10,955 bases of DNA, from NCBI GenBank assembly GCA_964522485.1, contig CAZFUS010000085.1:1-10955 (forward strand), read 5' to 3'. This document shows positions 1 through 6,863 of this stretch, one piece after another. Position 1 is the stretch's first letter; every line of letters begins with the position of its first letter. The stretch comes from Methylohalomonas sp964522485. GTDB taxonomy: Bacteria > Pseudomonadota > Gammaproteobacteria > Methylohalomonadales > Methylohalomonadaceae. Under the pieces are notes generated by a model. The model was not told where the DNA came from. It was given only the letters and a program-made list of their open reading frames with translations, and searched no databases. The position numbers and the translations under genes were made by a program.

Positions 1-137
1 CGGGCTTCCCTACGCCGGTACTAACCGGATCAGGTCCAAGGGTCTCTCTCAGTCCCATCTTTCAATTTCAGGATGCAATCCTGCGCACGCCCATCGGTCA
101 GCGCAATCCCTGAAATTGAGTAGCGGGACACCCCCAG
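1..137 (-). promoter_or_regulatory. TPP riboswitch (THI box), probably controlling thiC off the left edge
   Basis: Read on the minus strand, this leader shows the conserved parts of a thiamine pyrophosphate riboswitch in order: a GGGGGTG entry to P2, a TCCC/GGGA base of P3, the pyrimidine-sensor element CTGAGA (47-52) followed by GAGACCC, then ACCTGATC, the P4/P5 arm CCGGTTAGTACCGG, and the signature GCGTAGGGAAG (about 5-15). P3 is enlarged: 62-72 and 109-119 form a perfect 11-bp stem, capped by a further TGCGC/GCGCA stem. The 3' half of P1 and the whole expression platform run past base 1, so ON/OFF mechanism cannot be read. The family binds TPP and represses thiamine biosynthesis or transport genes. 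thiC is the likeliest target, because thiC lies next to a tolC homologue in Pseudomonas as I recall; that is inference. Confidence 0.93.
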
Positions 138-147
138 CTGCACTTTA

Positions 148-177
148 GATATAAGTAAAACTGCTAACGAATTTGAA
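148..177 (-). promoter_or_regulatory. Possible sigma-70 promoter of the riboswitch transcript
   Basis: On the minus strand, TTCAAA (172-177, 4 of 6 to TTGACA) and TATATC (148-153, 4 of 6 to TATAAT) are separated by 18 bp. They lie just upstream of the first conserved riboswitch base, so a transcript would start about where the aptamer begins. The boxes are weak and the position is the main argument. Confidence 0.35.
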
Positions 178-224
178 ACGACTGCCCGGAACCATTCACG
201 GCAGCCTCGATCAGCCTGATATTA

Positions 225-230
225 TATAAT
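225..230 (+). promoter_or_regulatory. -10 box upstream of the methyltransferase-rhodanese-tolC genes
   Basis: A perfect TATAAT at 225-230 lies 57 bp before the preferred start at 287. No good -35 hexamer is found at 16-18 bp upstream, so the promoter either depends on an activator or is weak. It is divergent from the riboswitch promoter, with about 70 bp between the two -10 elements. Confidence 0.45.
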
Positions 231-286
231 AGCAAGCTTGCCCCCCGTGACGACAATAATAGATGACATCGTATTATGAGCATGGT

Positions 287-940
287 ATGGACTTCGAAAA
301 AGCGCGACTGAATATGATTGAGCAGCAGATCCGGCCCTGGGAAGTGCTGGATCAGGACGTCCTGGATTTGCTGGCCAGCGTGCATCGCGAGGATTTCGTG
401 CCGGAAGTCTACCGCCGGGTCGCGCTGGCCGACGTCAGTATTCCCATCGGTCACGGTGAGATTACCATGACGCCCAAGTCCGAGGCACGGCTGCTGCAGA
501 GCCTGCTACTGGAGCCCGGCGACAGGGTTCTGGAGATCGGTACCGGCTGCGGCTACCTGACCGCACTGCTGGCAAAATCGGCCCACGAGGTAATCAGCGT
601 CGATATCTACCCCGACTTCACTGACCGGGCCCGAAACAAGCTGGCACAGCACGGGATTTCAAATGTCAGACTGGAAACCGGTGATGCAATACAGGGCTGG
701 CCGATGATGGCTCCCTACGATGCAATTGCTGTCACCGGTTCGGTTCCGGTGCTGACCGGGGACTTTCAGACACAGCTGGCGCCTGGTGGCCGGCTGTTCG
801 TGATCGTCGGTACATCACCTGTAATGGAAGCCTTGCTCATTACCCGGGTCGGGGAACAGGAATGGACCAGCGAAAGTCTGTTTGAAACCGATCTGCCCGC
901 GCTCATCGGTGCGCCGCAGAAAGACACATTTACTTTCTAG
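287..940 (+). CDS. Protein-L-isoaspartate O-methyltransferase-like protein
   Basis: A SAM-dependent methyltransferase of the PCMT fold, 217 residues. PCMT enzymes methylate L-isoaspartyl residues in damaged proteins in the cytoplasm. Visible signs: an N-terminal cap with IEQQIRPW and FVPEVY, ALADVSIPIG, SAM motif I VLEIGTGCGY (residues 81-90), an acidic residue after strand 2 (SVD, D106), a GD pair at 132-133, and DAIAVTG followed by QLAPGGRLFVIVG. An in-frame ATG at 263 would add eight residues. I prefer 287 because relatives begin with MDF and the extra residues look unrelated; neither start has a strong ribosome site. Oddity: the canonical G-Q-T-I-S-x-P substrate loop reads GEITMTPKSEA here, so true isoaspartyl activity is uncertain. 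It is first in a row with the rhodanese (9 bp gap) and tolC. Confidence 0.88.
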   Translation: MDFEKARLNMIEQQIRPWEVLDQDVLDLLASVHREDFVPEVYRRVALADVSIPIGHGEITMTPKSEARLLQSLLLEPGDRVLEIGTGCGYLTALLAKSAHEVISVDIYPDFTDRARNKLAQHGISNVRLETGDAIQGWPMMAPYDAIAVTGSVPVLTGDFQTQLAPGGRLFVIVGTSPVMEALLITRVGEQEWTSESLFETDLPALIGAPQKDTFTF

Positions 941-949
941 AGAATACTT

Positions 950-1267
950 ATGATAACCCTGAGTCCCGAGAGCCTGCACGAAAAGCTGAATAACGCAGCA
1001 CAACCCGTTCTAATTGACGTCCGTGAAGACTGGGAGTTTGAAACCTGTCATATTGAGGGTTCCCGGCATCTACCCATGAGCCAGATAGTCGCCGCCATGG
1101 ATACACTGGATAAGGAAGCGGAAACCGTGGTGATCTGTCATCATGGCACGCGCAGTCAGCAGGTGGCTCAATATCTGGAGACTCAGGGCTTCAACAATAT
1201 CTATAATCTGGACGGCGGTATTGATGCCTGGGCCAAAACCATCGATCCGGACATGGCGCAATATTGA
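950..1267 (+). CDS. Single-domain rhodanese-like sulfurtransferase
   Basis: A 105-residue protein made of one rhodanese domain and nothing else, about the size of GlpE. Such proteins carry a persulfide on the catalytic cysteine and pass the sulfur to acceptors such as thiols, cyanide or biosynthetic enzymes. Visible motifs are LIDVREDWEF near residues 21-30, HIEGSRHLP (34-42), the active-site loop C63-H-H-G-T-R68, and the C-terminal NLDGGIDAWA. The six-residue loop fits sulfur rather than phosphate chemistry. No signal peptide is present, so it is cytoplasmic. It begins 9 bp after the methyltransferase stop and is probably co-transcribed with it. The physiological acceptor cannot be told; a divergent thiamine gene makes thiazole sulfur supply imaginable, but nothing in the sequence shows this. 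Confidence 0.92.
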   Translation: MITLSPESLHEKLNNAAQPVLIDVREDWEFETCHIEGSRHLPMSQIVAAMDTLDKEAETVVICHHGTRSQQVAQYLETQGFNNIYNLDGGIDAWAKTIDPDMAQY

Positions 1268-1331
1268 ATACGCCGAACGGACTCAACCCCGCAAATACGT
1301 TATCATCAAATTATCAATTCATATACGAATC

Positions 1332-2663
1332 ATGCTTGATAGCTTAATGGTATTAAGTGCACGACTATCCATTCCATTGCTTTGCTTACTGATCGCACGG
1401 CCGGCCATCGGTGCCGATTTACTGGATGTGTATTCAATGGCAGAGACCTCCGATCCAAGCTACCTGGAAGCACGCGCCAATTATCAGGCGACACTTGAAA
1501 CCCGCCCTCAGGCCCGTGCGCTGCTGTTACCATCGTTGAGCCTCGGCCTGAATGCAAGGCGTAATACCCAGGACATCAAGACCAACACGATTACACCTAG
1601 CGACGAAGTGGATTTCACTTCCCGCGGTTTCAGTATTGATCTGGTCCAGCCGCTTTTTCGTGTGCCCGAATATCTGCAGTACCGGCAGGCCGACAGCATC
1701 ATCGAACAGGCCGAAGCGGAGCTGTACGTGGCCCGTCAGGATCTCGCCGTTCGTGTACTCGAGCGTTATTTCGACGTGCTCGCGGCTGAAGACAACCTGG
1801 AATTCGCACGCGCGGAAAAGCGTTCCCTCGAACAGCAGCTCGAACAGGCCCAACAGCGCTTTGAGGTCGGCCTGACCGCCATCACGGATATCCAGGAGGC
1901 ACGCGCCGGCTTTGACCGGGCCAGCGCCGCGGTCATCGAGGCCGAGAACGCCGTCGACAATGCCCGTGAGGCGCTGCGTGAAATCACCGGTCAATACGTC
2001 GGCGATCTCGCAGAACTGGATGAAGAAGTCCCGCTGGTCAAGCCCAAGCCGCAGGATATCGACCTCTGGACGGCCACGGCGATGGACGAGAATTTCAATA
2101 TCCACGCGGCAGAATACGCACTGGAAACGTCACGCAAGGAAATCGAGGTTCAGAAAGCCGGCCATCTACCGACTCTGGACCTGGTGGCAGGCAGGAATTA
2201 TGAAAGCTCGGGGGGCTTCTTCGGTAGCCGCAAAATTAAAACGGATGCAATTGGCATCGAACTGAATTTGCCGCTGTTCCAGGGCGGGGCCGTCACTTCA
2301 CGCACCCGCGAAGCGCGGGATCTCTATGACGCGGCGCTGCAACGCCTGCATCTGGCACAACGCAATACACAGAGCCAGACACGGCAGTCCTATCTCGGGG
2401 TCATTTCGGGAATCAGCCGCATCGAGGCGCTTGAACAGGCCGTGGTTTCCAGTGAAACGGCGCTGGAAGCTACAAATGCCGGTTTCGATGTCGGCACCCG
2501 TACCGCCGTGGACGTGGTGGCCGCGGAGCGGGCTTTGTCCGACGCCCGGCGTAACCTGGCCCGGGCACGATATGATTACATCATCAGTTCGTTGCGCCTG
2601 AAGCAGGCCGCCGGACTGTTAAGTGATCAGGATCTGGCGCTGGTGAATCGCTGGCTGAATTAA
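1332..2663 (+). CDS. tolC: TolC family outer membrane channel
   Basis: Outer-membrane exit duct for tripartite efflux pumps and type I secretion; the trimer forms a beta-barrel and a periplasmic alpha-helical tunnel. The 443-residue product starts with a signal peptide (hydrophobic core about 13-24, likely cleavage AIG|ADLL after residue 27). The two OEP repeats are clear: ALLLPSLSLG (64-73), VQPLFR, RFEVGLTAITDIQEAR (176-191), then GHLPTLDL (277-284), PLFQGG (314-319), GFDVGTRTAVDVV (384-396) and LKQAAGLLSDQDL. These match E. coli TolC closely, but the protein lacks the long C-terminal tail of that homologue. The open frame extends up to 1143 inside the rhodanese gene; I chose ATG 1332 because it puts the signal peptide first. 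ATG 1347 is also possible, and neither has a clear ribosome site. The pump partners are not in the window. Confidence 0.95.
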   Translation: MLDSLMVLSARLSIPLLCLLIARPAIGADLLDVYSMAETSDPSYLEARANYQATLETRPQARALLLPSLSLGLNARRNTQDIKTNTITPSDEVDFTSRGFSIDLVQPLFRVPEYLQYRQADSIIEQAEAELYVARQDLAVRVLERYFDVLAAEDNLEFARAEKRSLEQQLEQAQQRFEVGLTAITDIQEARAGFDRASAAVIEAENAVDNAREALREITGQYVGDLAELDEEVPLVKPKPQDIDLWTATAMDENFNIHAAEYALETSRKEIEVQKAGHLPTLDLVAGRNYESSGGFFGSRKIKTDAIGIELNLPLFQGGAVTSRTREARDLYDAALQRLHLAQRNTQSQTRQSYLGVISGISRIEALEQAVVSSETALEATNAGFDVGTRTAVDVVAAERALSDARRNLARARYDYIISSLRLKQAAGLLSDQDLALVNRWLN

Positions 2664-2707
2664 CAGCCACCACTTACAAGAATTCAAGCCATTCATCTGG
2701 GGGTAGC

Positions 2708-3292
2708 ATGACAGCGACTCAAACCGACGGCCTGTGTCACGCTGATAATAGTTTGTTGCTTGTTGTCGACATACAGGAAAAACTCACCTCTGCTATGCCT
2801 GACAAGGTAGTAAGCCGGCTACGCCGCCATACTGGCATGCTGTTGAACGGGGCCCGGCTGCTCAGTATCCCCGTCATAGCCACAGAGCAATACCCGAAGG
2901 GCCTGGGCCGGCTGGAAGAGTCGATCACCCGGGAGTTACCGCAGGGCAGTTCCCTGTTCGAAAAAACCTGTTTTTCCTGTACTGGTGCCGAGGGCCTGAC
3001 AGAACGGCTGGCCGACAGTGGTCGCCGACAGATAATACTCGCCGGCATTGAAGCCCATGTCTGTGTAATGCAGACCGCTGCAGAATTATCCGCGCAGGGC
3101 TATGAAATGTTTGTGGTTGGAGATGCTGTCTGTTCCCGTAACCGGGAAAATTATGAGAACGCGTTGCAACGACTGCGCCACCTGGGGATCGTCGTTATCG
3201 ATACTGAGGCCGTGCTGTTCGAATGGGTCCGTGATTCAAAACATGAACACTTCAAGACTGTCTCGGGCCTGATTCAGAGCGCCAGCCACTAA
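2708..3292 (+). CDS. Isochorismatase-family cysteine hydrolase
   Basis: A 194-residue cytoplasmic hydrolase of the isochorismatase/nicotinamidase fold. The Asp-Lys-Cys triad is complete: D21 in VVDIQEK, K86 in LFEKTCF, and C119 in GIEAHVCVMQTA, which also holds the family cis-peptide region. The segment ATEQYPKGLG (58-67) is typical of the ISOC1/YcaC-type subgroup, whose natural substrates are mostly unknown; I therefore do not assign isochorismate or nicotinamide as substrate. The start at 2708 is supported by a GGGGG stretch at 2700-2704. It follows tolC by 44 bp and may be read through from it. Its last 41 bp overlap the convergent membrane-protein gene. Two extra cysteines (C88, C91) lie close to the catalytic lysine; their role is unknown. 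Confidence 0.92.
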   Translation: MTATQTDGLCHADNSLLLVVDIQEKLTSAMPDKVVSRLRRHTGMLLNGARLLSIPVIATEQYPKGLGRLEESITRELPQGSSLFEKTCFSCTGAEGLTERLADSGRRQIILAGIEAHVCVMQTAAELSAQGYEMFVVGDAVCSRNRENYENALQRLRHLGIVVIDTEAVLFEWVRDSKHEHFKTVSGLIQSASH

Positions 3293-3665
3293 CCGAAGCG
3301 TTACCGCTTAACCGCAGGCCGAGGCCGGCACAGCTCAACGCCGTCACTGCAAATAAGTGCCCCTGCAGCAACCAGCCGGGTATGGCGGTCAGGGCCAGCA
3401 ACATGAGTGCCGATGCAATCAGGAATGCTTTCAGCCCGGGCCGGATCAAGGCGGGAGAAACAACAAGCGCGAGCACTGACACCAGACTGACAGCCATAAT
3501 GCCCCTGGCAATGATCGCATCCTCCGGGCCAGCCGCATAAAGCAGTGTACCCATCCAGATGCAAATCGATGCCAACAATGCCTGCAGAAACAGCAGGCGT
3601 TTAGCCCCCCTCAGGCTATCAGCCGATGCCAGGCTCCGCTTGTCATTAACCGATTGCACGCTCAT
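3252..3665 (-). CDS. Small integral membrane protein of unknown function
   Basis: I do not recognise the family. The 137-residue product has a polar, basic N-terminus (about 1-22, with KR and RGAKR) followed by four strongly hydrophobic stretches at roughly 24-45, 51-70, 77-97 and 100-118, and a short polar tail. It is best described as a four-helix inner-membrane protein. The frame is open back to 3755, but I chose ATG 3665 because GGAG lies four bases before it (3670-3673) and the added upstream residues look like translated intergenic DNA. The gene lies 178 bp downstream of the hybrid kinase on the same strand and overlaps the isochorismatase gene tail to tail. Long hydrophobic runs in the frame argue for a real gene, although conservation could not be tested. 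Confidence 0.68.
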   Translation of the reverse strand: MSVQSVNDKRSLASADSLRGAKRLLFLQALLASICIWMGTLLYAAGPEDAIIARGIMAVSLVSVLALVVSPALIRPGLKAFLIASALMLLALTAIPGWLLQGHLFAVTALSCAGLGLRLSGNASVSGWRSESGPRQS

Positions 3666-3758
3666 ATCGCTCCAGCAAATATTGCTGTAAATGATGCATG
3701 CAGCGTGCCAACCGACCGGCATTGATCGGAAATTTAAAATATCAAATAATATCAATAA

Positions 3759-3787
3759 GTTATATTGTTTTACATTAACGGTATGAA
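3759..3787 (-). promoter_or_regulatory. Possible sigma-70 promoter of the membrane-protein gene
   Basis: In a markedly AT-rich stretch (3725-3780), the minus strand has TTCATA (3782-3787, 4 of 6) and TATAAC (3759-3764, 5 of 6) at 17-bp spacing. This lies about 95 bp before the chosen start at 3665. Other AT-rich hexamers nearby could also serve, so the exact boxes are uncertain. Confidence 0.33.
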
Positions 3788-3794
3788 GATACCG
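3779..3794 (-). terminator. Weak hairpin terminator candidate after the hybrid kinase gene
   Basis: The arms CGGTAT and ATACCG pair perfectly around a four-base loop, 50 bp downstream of the kinase stop codon. On the minus strand the hairpin is followed by TTAATGT, which is only a poor T-tract. It overlaps the -35 box proposed for the next gene, so at most one of these two roles may be right. Confidence 0.28.
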
Positions 3795-3843
3795 GAGCCA
3801 CGACCGGCAAATAACACGTCGCCCCCTGACGACAATCCGGGCT

Positions 3844-6375
3844 TCACGTACCGAGATGTCGGCGCAGGCTTTCGACCAGGACGGCTTTCTTGATGGGCTT
3901 GCTCAGATGGCTGTTACAGCCGGCAGCGAGGCATTTGTCGATTTCCTCGCGAATAGCGTGTGCCGTCAGGGCGATGATCGGTGTGGCTGAACGTGCCTGT
4001 TGCTGTTCATAGGCCCGGATACGGCGGGTTGCTTCATGGCCATCCATTACCGGCATCTGCACATCCATCAGGACCAAATCATAGTGGTTCTGCTGGAATT
4101 GCTCGACGCCTTCCTGCCCGTTTGCTGCATGGTCGATGGTGAGTTTCATGGCCTTCAGATAAGCCTGGATCAGCATGCGGTTATCCGGGTTATCATCGAC
4201 CAGTAACACGCGTTTACCCGTCAAATCCTCGACCGCCTGCGACCTGGCGTTCCGGGAGACAGGCTCGGTGGTCTCGCCGAGAAGCCCGGCCACTGTGTAC
4301 AGAAGTTCAGCCCGTTTCAGCGGTTTGACCAGGTACCCGCCGAAACCCAGCTCACGTATGTGATGTATATCTTCATTCAGATCGGCCGAACTCAGCATCA
4401 GGATCGTATTCACCTGATAACCTTCCTCCTGCAGAGTTCGCGCTACATCAATACCGGTTTGATCGGGCATATCCCGATCAAGCAATATCAGATCATACGG
4501 CGACGCCGCGGTACGTAGACATTCAAGCGCCTCTGCGCCGTTGCCAGCCTCGTCTACCTCAGCACCGGTGCCTCTTAGTGTCCGTTGCAGAATAAGCCGG
4601 TTAGTCTCGTTATCATCGACAACCAGCATGTGCCGGCCGCTGAGATTGACACCGGGGAGTTTGCGTTTACGCTCAGCGATGTGAGTCTGTGGCAGGGCAA
4701 CGGTAAAAAAGAAGGTACTGCCCTTGTGCAGTTCACTTTCGACCCAAATCCGTCCGCCCATCATTTCCACAAGCCGCCGCGAGATAGTCAGACCCAGACC
4801 GGTACCACCATACTTTCGGGTTGTGGAGGAATCGACCTGGGTGAAACTGCCAAAAATCGTCTCACATTTGTCGGCGGGGATACCTATACCTGTGTCACGC
4901 ACACTAATCTGGAGTTTGTCCGGATTATCATAATCACTGTTTCGGATGTGTACACTAATCTCGCCATGTTCGGTAAATTTCAGAGCATTACTGATCAGGT
5001 TCAATACAATCTGACGCAGTCTGGCCGGATCCCCGATGCGTGACGTATAAACGTCAGGTTCAAGCTGAAAATTGAGCTCCAGCCCCTTCTCGGCTGCTTT
5101 AAGCGCATAAATCTCGATGCCCTCCTCCATGAGCTCTTCCAGATCAAAGGCAATCTGTTCAAGCACCAGTTGCTGGGCTTCAATTTTTGACAAGTCAAGT
5201 ATGTCATTCACCAGACTCAGCAGAGCTTCACCCGCCTTGTGGAATACATCAATGTATTTCTGTTGTTCCTTGGTCAATCGCGTTTCAGCCAGTAATTCCG
5301 ACATGCCAATGATGGCATTCAGCGGTGTTCGTATCTCATGGCTCATGCTGGCCAGAAATTCTGACTTCACGCGTGATGCTTCCAATGCCTGGTCACGCGC
5401 CTCCGCCAGTTCGCGTGTCTGCTCCTCGACTTTGTTTTCTATAACGAGATTGCGTTGCTGCAATTCCTGAGCCTGCAGATCCTTACTGCGAACCAGCGCC
5501 ACCAACAGCAGCGTGACGCCAAGACCGATCAACAGGGCTGTCAGTATCAGACCATACTCGATCTCGCGCCAGAACAACGGCTTCAGCGCATTCAGGCGTG
5601 CTGAATAAGCAGGCAGTTGAAATTGTGCTTCACGCTCGTAGGTCGCCACTTGCCAGCCACTCGGATCCTGAACCTTATGAGTATAAATGAGTTGTCGGCC
5701 ACTGATTCCGGTGGTTTCCGTGTAGAGTGCCATCGAGGCACTAGCAAGCAGACTGCGGTCGCCTACAAGCTGAGCCGGGTCAATGAGTAAACCCGCGACC
5801 CGCGTAACATTCGGCTCTTCGGTAGGAATGATGCGTACCAGCCAGAAGCCGCCACTCGGCTTGTTTGCGACCGGTGGCGAAGGTGCTGCCGCATTGCTTG
5901 ACCTGGCCAGCTTCAGTACAGCCGGGTATAGCGGATCAGAGATCAGGGCTGCTATAGCCTGCTGAATTCCCTGCTCCTGTCCCCCCTCAAATGCCAGCGG
6001 CAGATCTCCGGACAGAAGCGCTTCATTATCAACAGCTGCTGATATAAAACTTCCGGCGATGAAGTGATGACGTTCCATTAAGCCCTGCATGAAACGGTCA
6101 AACTCAACATCGCTCATATCGGGACTGATACGCACCAATGCAGCAATATTGACTAGAATTTCCTCACTGGTGCTCAGATGCTGATTAATGGCTTCATTGA
6201 AGGAAATCGATTCGAGTGTAAATTCACGCTGCTGATTATCCAGTTCCGTGCGCCAGGCCAGCAGAAACAGAATCAACGTGAAAGTAAGGCCGACGATAAC
6301 AGGTAACAAATACAGCAGCCAGCGCCGCGCCCCCTGTTCAACTGCAGTCATGGCTTCAGGTTGTCTGTAATTCAC
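3844..6375 (-). CDS. CHASE-type hybrid sensor histidine kinase with two receiver domains
   Basis: An inner-membrane sensor kinase of 843 residues. Order of parts: TM1 (about 19-41); a periplasmic domain (about 45-272) whose layout resembles CHASE, including FDRFMQGLMERH and GGFWLVRIIP; TM2 (about 274-295); a coiled-coil linker rich in E and Q (297-335); HisKA with the phospho-accepting H346 in SHEIRTPLNAI; HATPase with N463, DTGIGIP (494-500) and GGTGLGL (523-529); receiver 1 with D587/D588, D633 and K684; receiver 2 with D727/D728, D771, T804 and K826. All key residues are present in both receivers. There is no HPt domain in the protein; a separate HPt is encoded 164 bp upstream. The start codon is GTG with AAGG eight bases before it; ATG 6351 is an alternative. 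The ligand is unknown. Hybrid kinases of this type pass phosphate from H to D to an HPt. Confidence 0.95.
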   Translation of the reverse strand: MNYRQPEAMTAVEQGARRWLLYLLPVIVGLTFTLILFLLAWRTELDNQQREFTLESISFNEAINQHLSTSEEILVNIAALVRISPDMSDVEFDRFMQGLMERHHFIAGSFISAAVDNEALLSGDLPLAFEGGQEQGIQQAIAALISDPLYPAVLKLARSSNAAAPSPPVANKPSGGFWLVRIIPTEEPNVTRVAGLLIDPAQLVGDRSLLASASMALYTETTGISGRQLIYTHKVQDPSGWQVATYEREAQFQLPAYSARLNALKPLFWREIEYGLILTALLIGLGVTLLLVALVRSKDLQAQELQQRNLVIENKVEEQTRELAEARDQALEASRVKSEFLASMSHEIRTPLNAIIGMSELLAETRLTKEQQKYIDVFHKAGEALLSLVNDILDLSKIEAQQLVLEQIAFDLEELMEEGIEIYALKAAEKGLELNFQLEPDVYTSRIGDPARLRQIVLNLISNALKFTEHGEISVHIRNSDYDNPDKLQISVRDTGIGIPADKCETIFGSFTQVDSSTTRKYGGTGLGLTISRRLVEMMGGRIWVESELHKGSTFFFTVALPQTHIAERKRKLPGVNLSGRHMLVVDDNETNRLILQRTLRGTGAEVDEAGNGAEALECLRTAASPYDLILLDRDMPDQTGIDVARTLQEEGYQVNTILMLSSADLNEDIHHIRELGFGGYLVKPLKRAELLYTVAGLLGETTEPVSRNARSQAVEDLTGKRVLLVDDNPDNRMLIQAYLKAMKLTIDHAANGQEGVEQFQQNHYDLVLMDVQMPVMDGHEATRRIRAYEQQQARSATPIIALTAHAIREEIDKCLAAGCNSHLSKPIKKAVLVESLRRHLGT

Positions 6376-6442
6376 GGATATGGCCTTTTATCGAATTATC
6401 GACAGGCAACCATCTGTTTCGAGAGTGAAGCCATGGTAACCT

Positions 6443-6464
6443 CGCCAAATCTGTGATGTTGGCG
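6443..6464. repeat. Short inverted repeat between the HPt and kinase genes
   Basis: CGCCAA (6443-6448) and TTGGCG (6459-6464) form a perfect 6-bp inverted repeat with a 10-base spacer, inside the 164-bp gap. No T-tract follows on the minus strand, so it is not a convincing terminator. It could be a protein-binding site, a weak RNA hairpin that lowers kinase expression, or chance. Confidence 0.35.
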
Positions 6465-6539
6465 ATTGAGTTGAATCCTGTATACGACACCAGAAAAATA
6501 CCGGATAGCGTAATACAAAATCTTCTGAAACAGATAGAA

Positions 6540-6845
6540 CTATTCCTGATACACCACTTCGACACGGGCCAGGTAGTCCTGGAGTTCAGCAATCAGAATC
6601 TTGATTGTTTCGTTATCACCTTGCTCAGCTGCTTCCTCGAATTCAGCACCAATTTCGGATATGCGATTGAACCCGTAACCGCCCCCCACTCCCTTGAGAG
6701 TATGCCCGATGGACTGGATGGTCTGCATTGCCCCGGCATCCAGCGCCGAACGCAGGGACTGCACGTCCTTCTGTCTATTCTGCAAAAAACCGGGAATCAG
6801 TTCTTCCAGATCCGGATCCACTGCAACCGTAATCCTGTTGTTCAT
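6540..6845 (-). CDS. Stand-alone histidine phosphotransfer (HPt) protein
   Basis: A 101-residue cytoplasmic protein that consists of one HPt four-helix domain. The phospho-accepting residue is H48 in the motif GHTLKGVGG (47-55), followed by the helix with ISEIGAEFEEAAEQGD, as usual in the family. It should carry phosphate between the receiver of a hybrid kinase and the receiver of an output regulator. Size and role are close to LuxU of Vibrio. It begins 18 bp after the stop of the GlrR-like regulator gene, with GGGG six bases before its ATG, so the two are almost certainly co-transcribed. The hybrid kinase gene follows 164 bp downstream on the same strand and lacks its own HPt domain, which makes it the obvious donor. 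Confidence 0.93.
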   Translation of the reverse strand: MNNRITVAVDPDLEELIPGFLQNRQKDVQSLRSALDAGAMQTIQSIGHTLKGVGGGYGFNRISEIGAEFEEAAEQGDNETIKILIAELQDYLARVEVVYQE

Positions 6846-6863
6846 TGCATGCCCCGCCCGCGA

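Noticed and set aside
248..257. Ten-base repeat TGACGACAAT also present at 3827-3836, both after a C-run
   Set aside because: A shared 10-mer between two places in 11 kb is expected by chance, and nothing else around them is alike.
1300..1327. Possible separate tolC promoter (TTATCA, 16 bp, TATACG)
   Set aside because: The start of transcription would fall at or after the chosen ATG at 1332, and both boxes match only 4 of 6 bases.
1143..1331. N-terminal extension of the tolC frame into the rhodanese gene
   Set aside because: The added residues are a shifted reading of the rhodanese coding sequence and would bury the signal peptide, which TolC needs at its N-terminus.
1527..2105. 192-residue open frame antisense to tolC
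   Set aside because: It is the mirror of a high-quality coding frame, has no ribosome site or recognisable motif, and the plus-strand TolC explains the sequence fully.
4585..5043. 152-residue open frame opposite the hybrid kinase gene
   Set aside because: It lies inside the HATPase and receiver coding region; the kinase motifs are continuous and the antisense product has no recognisable domain.
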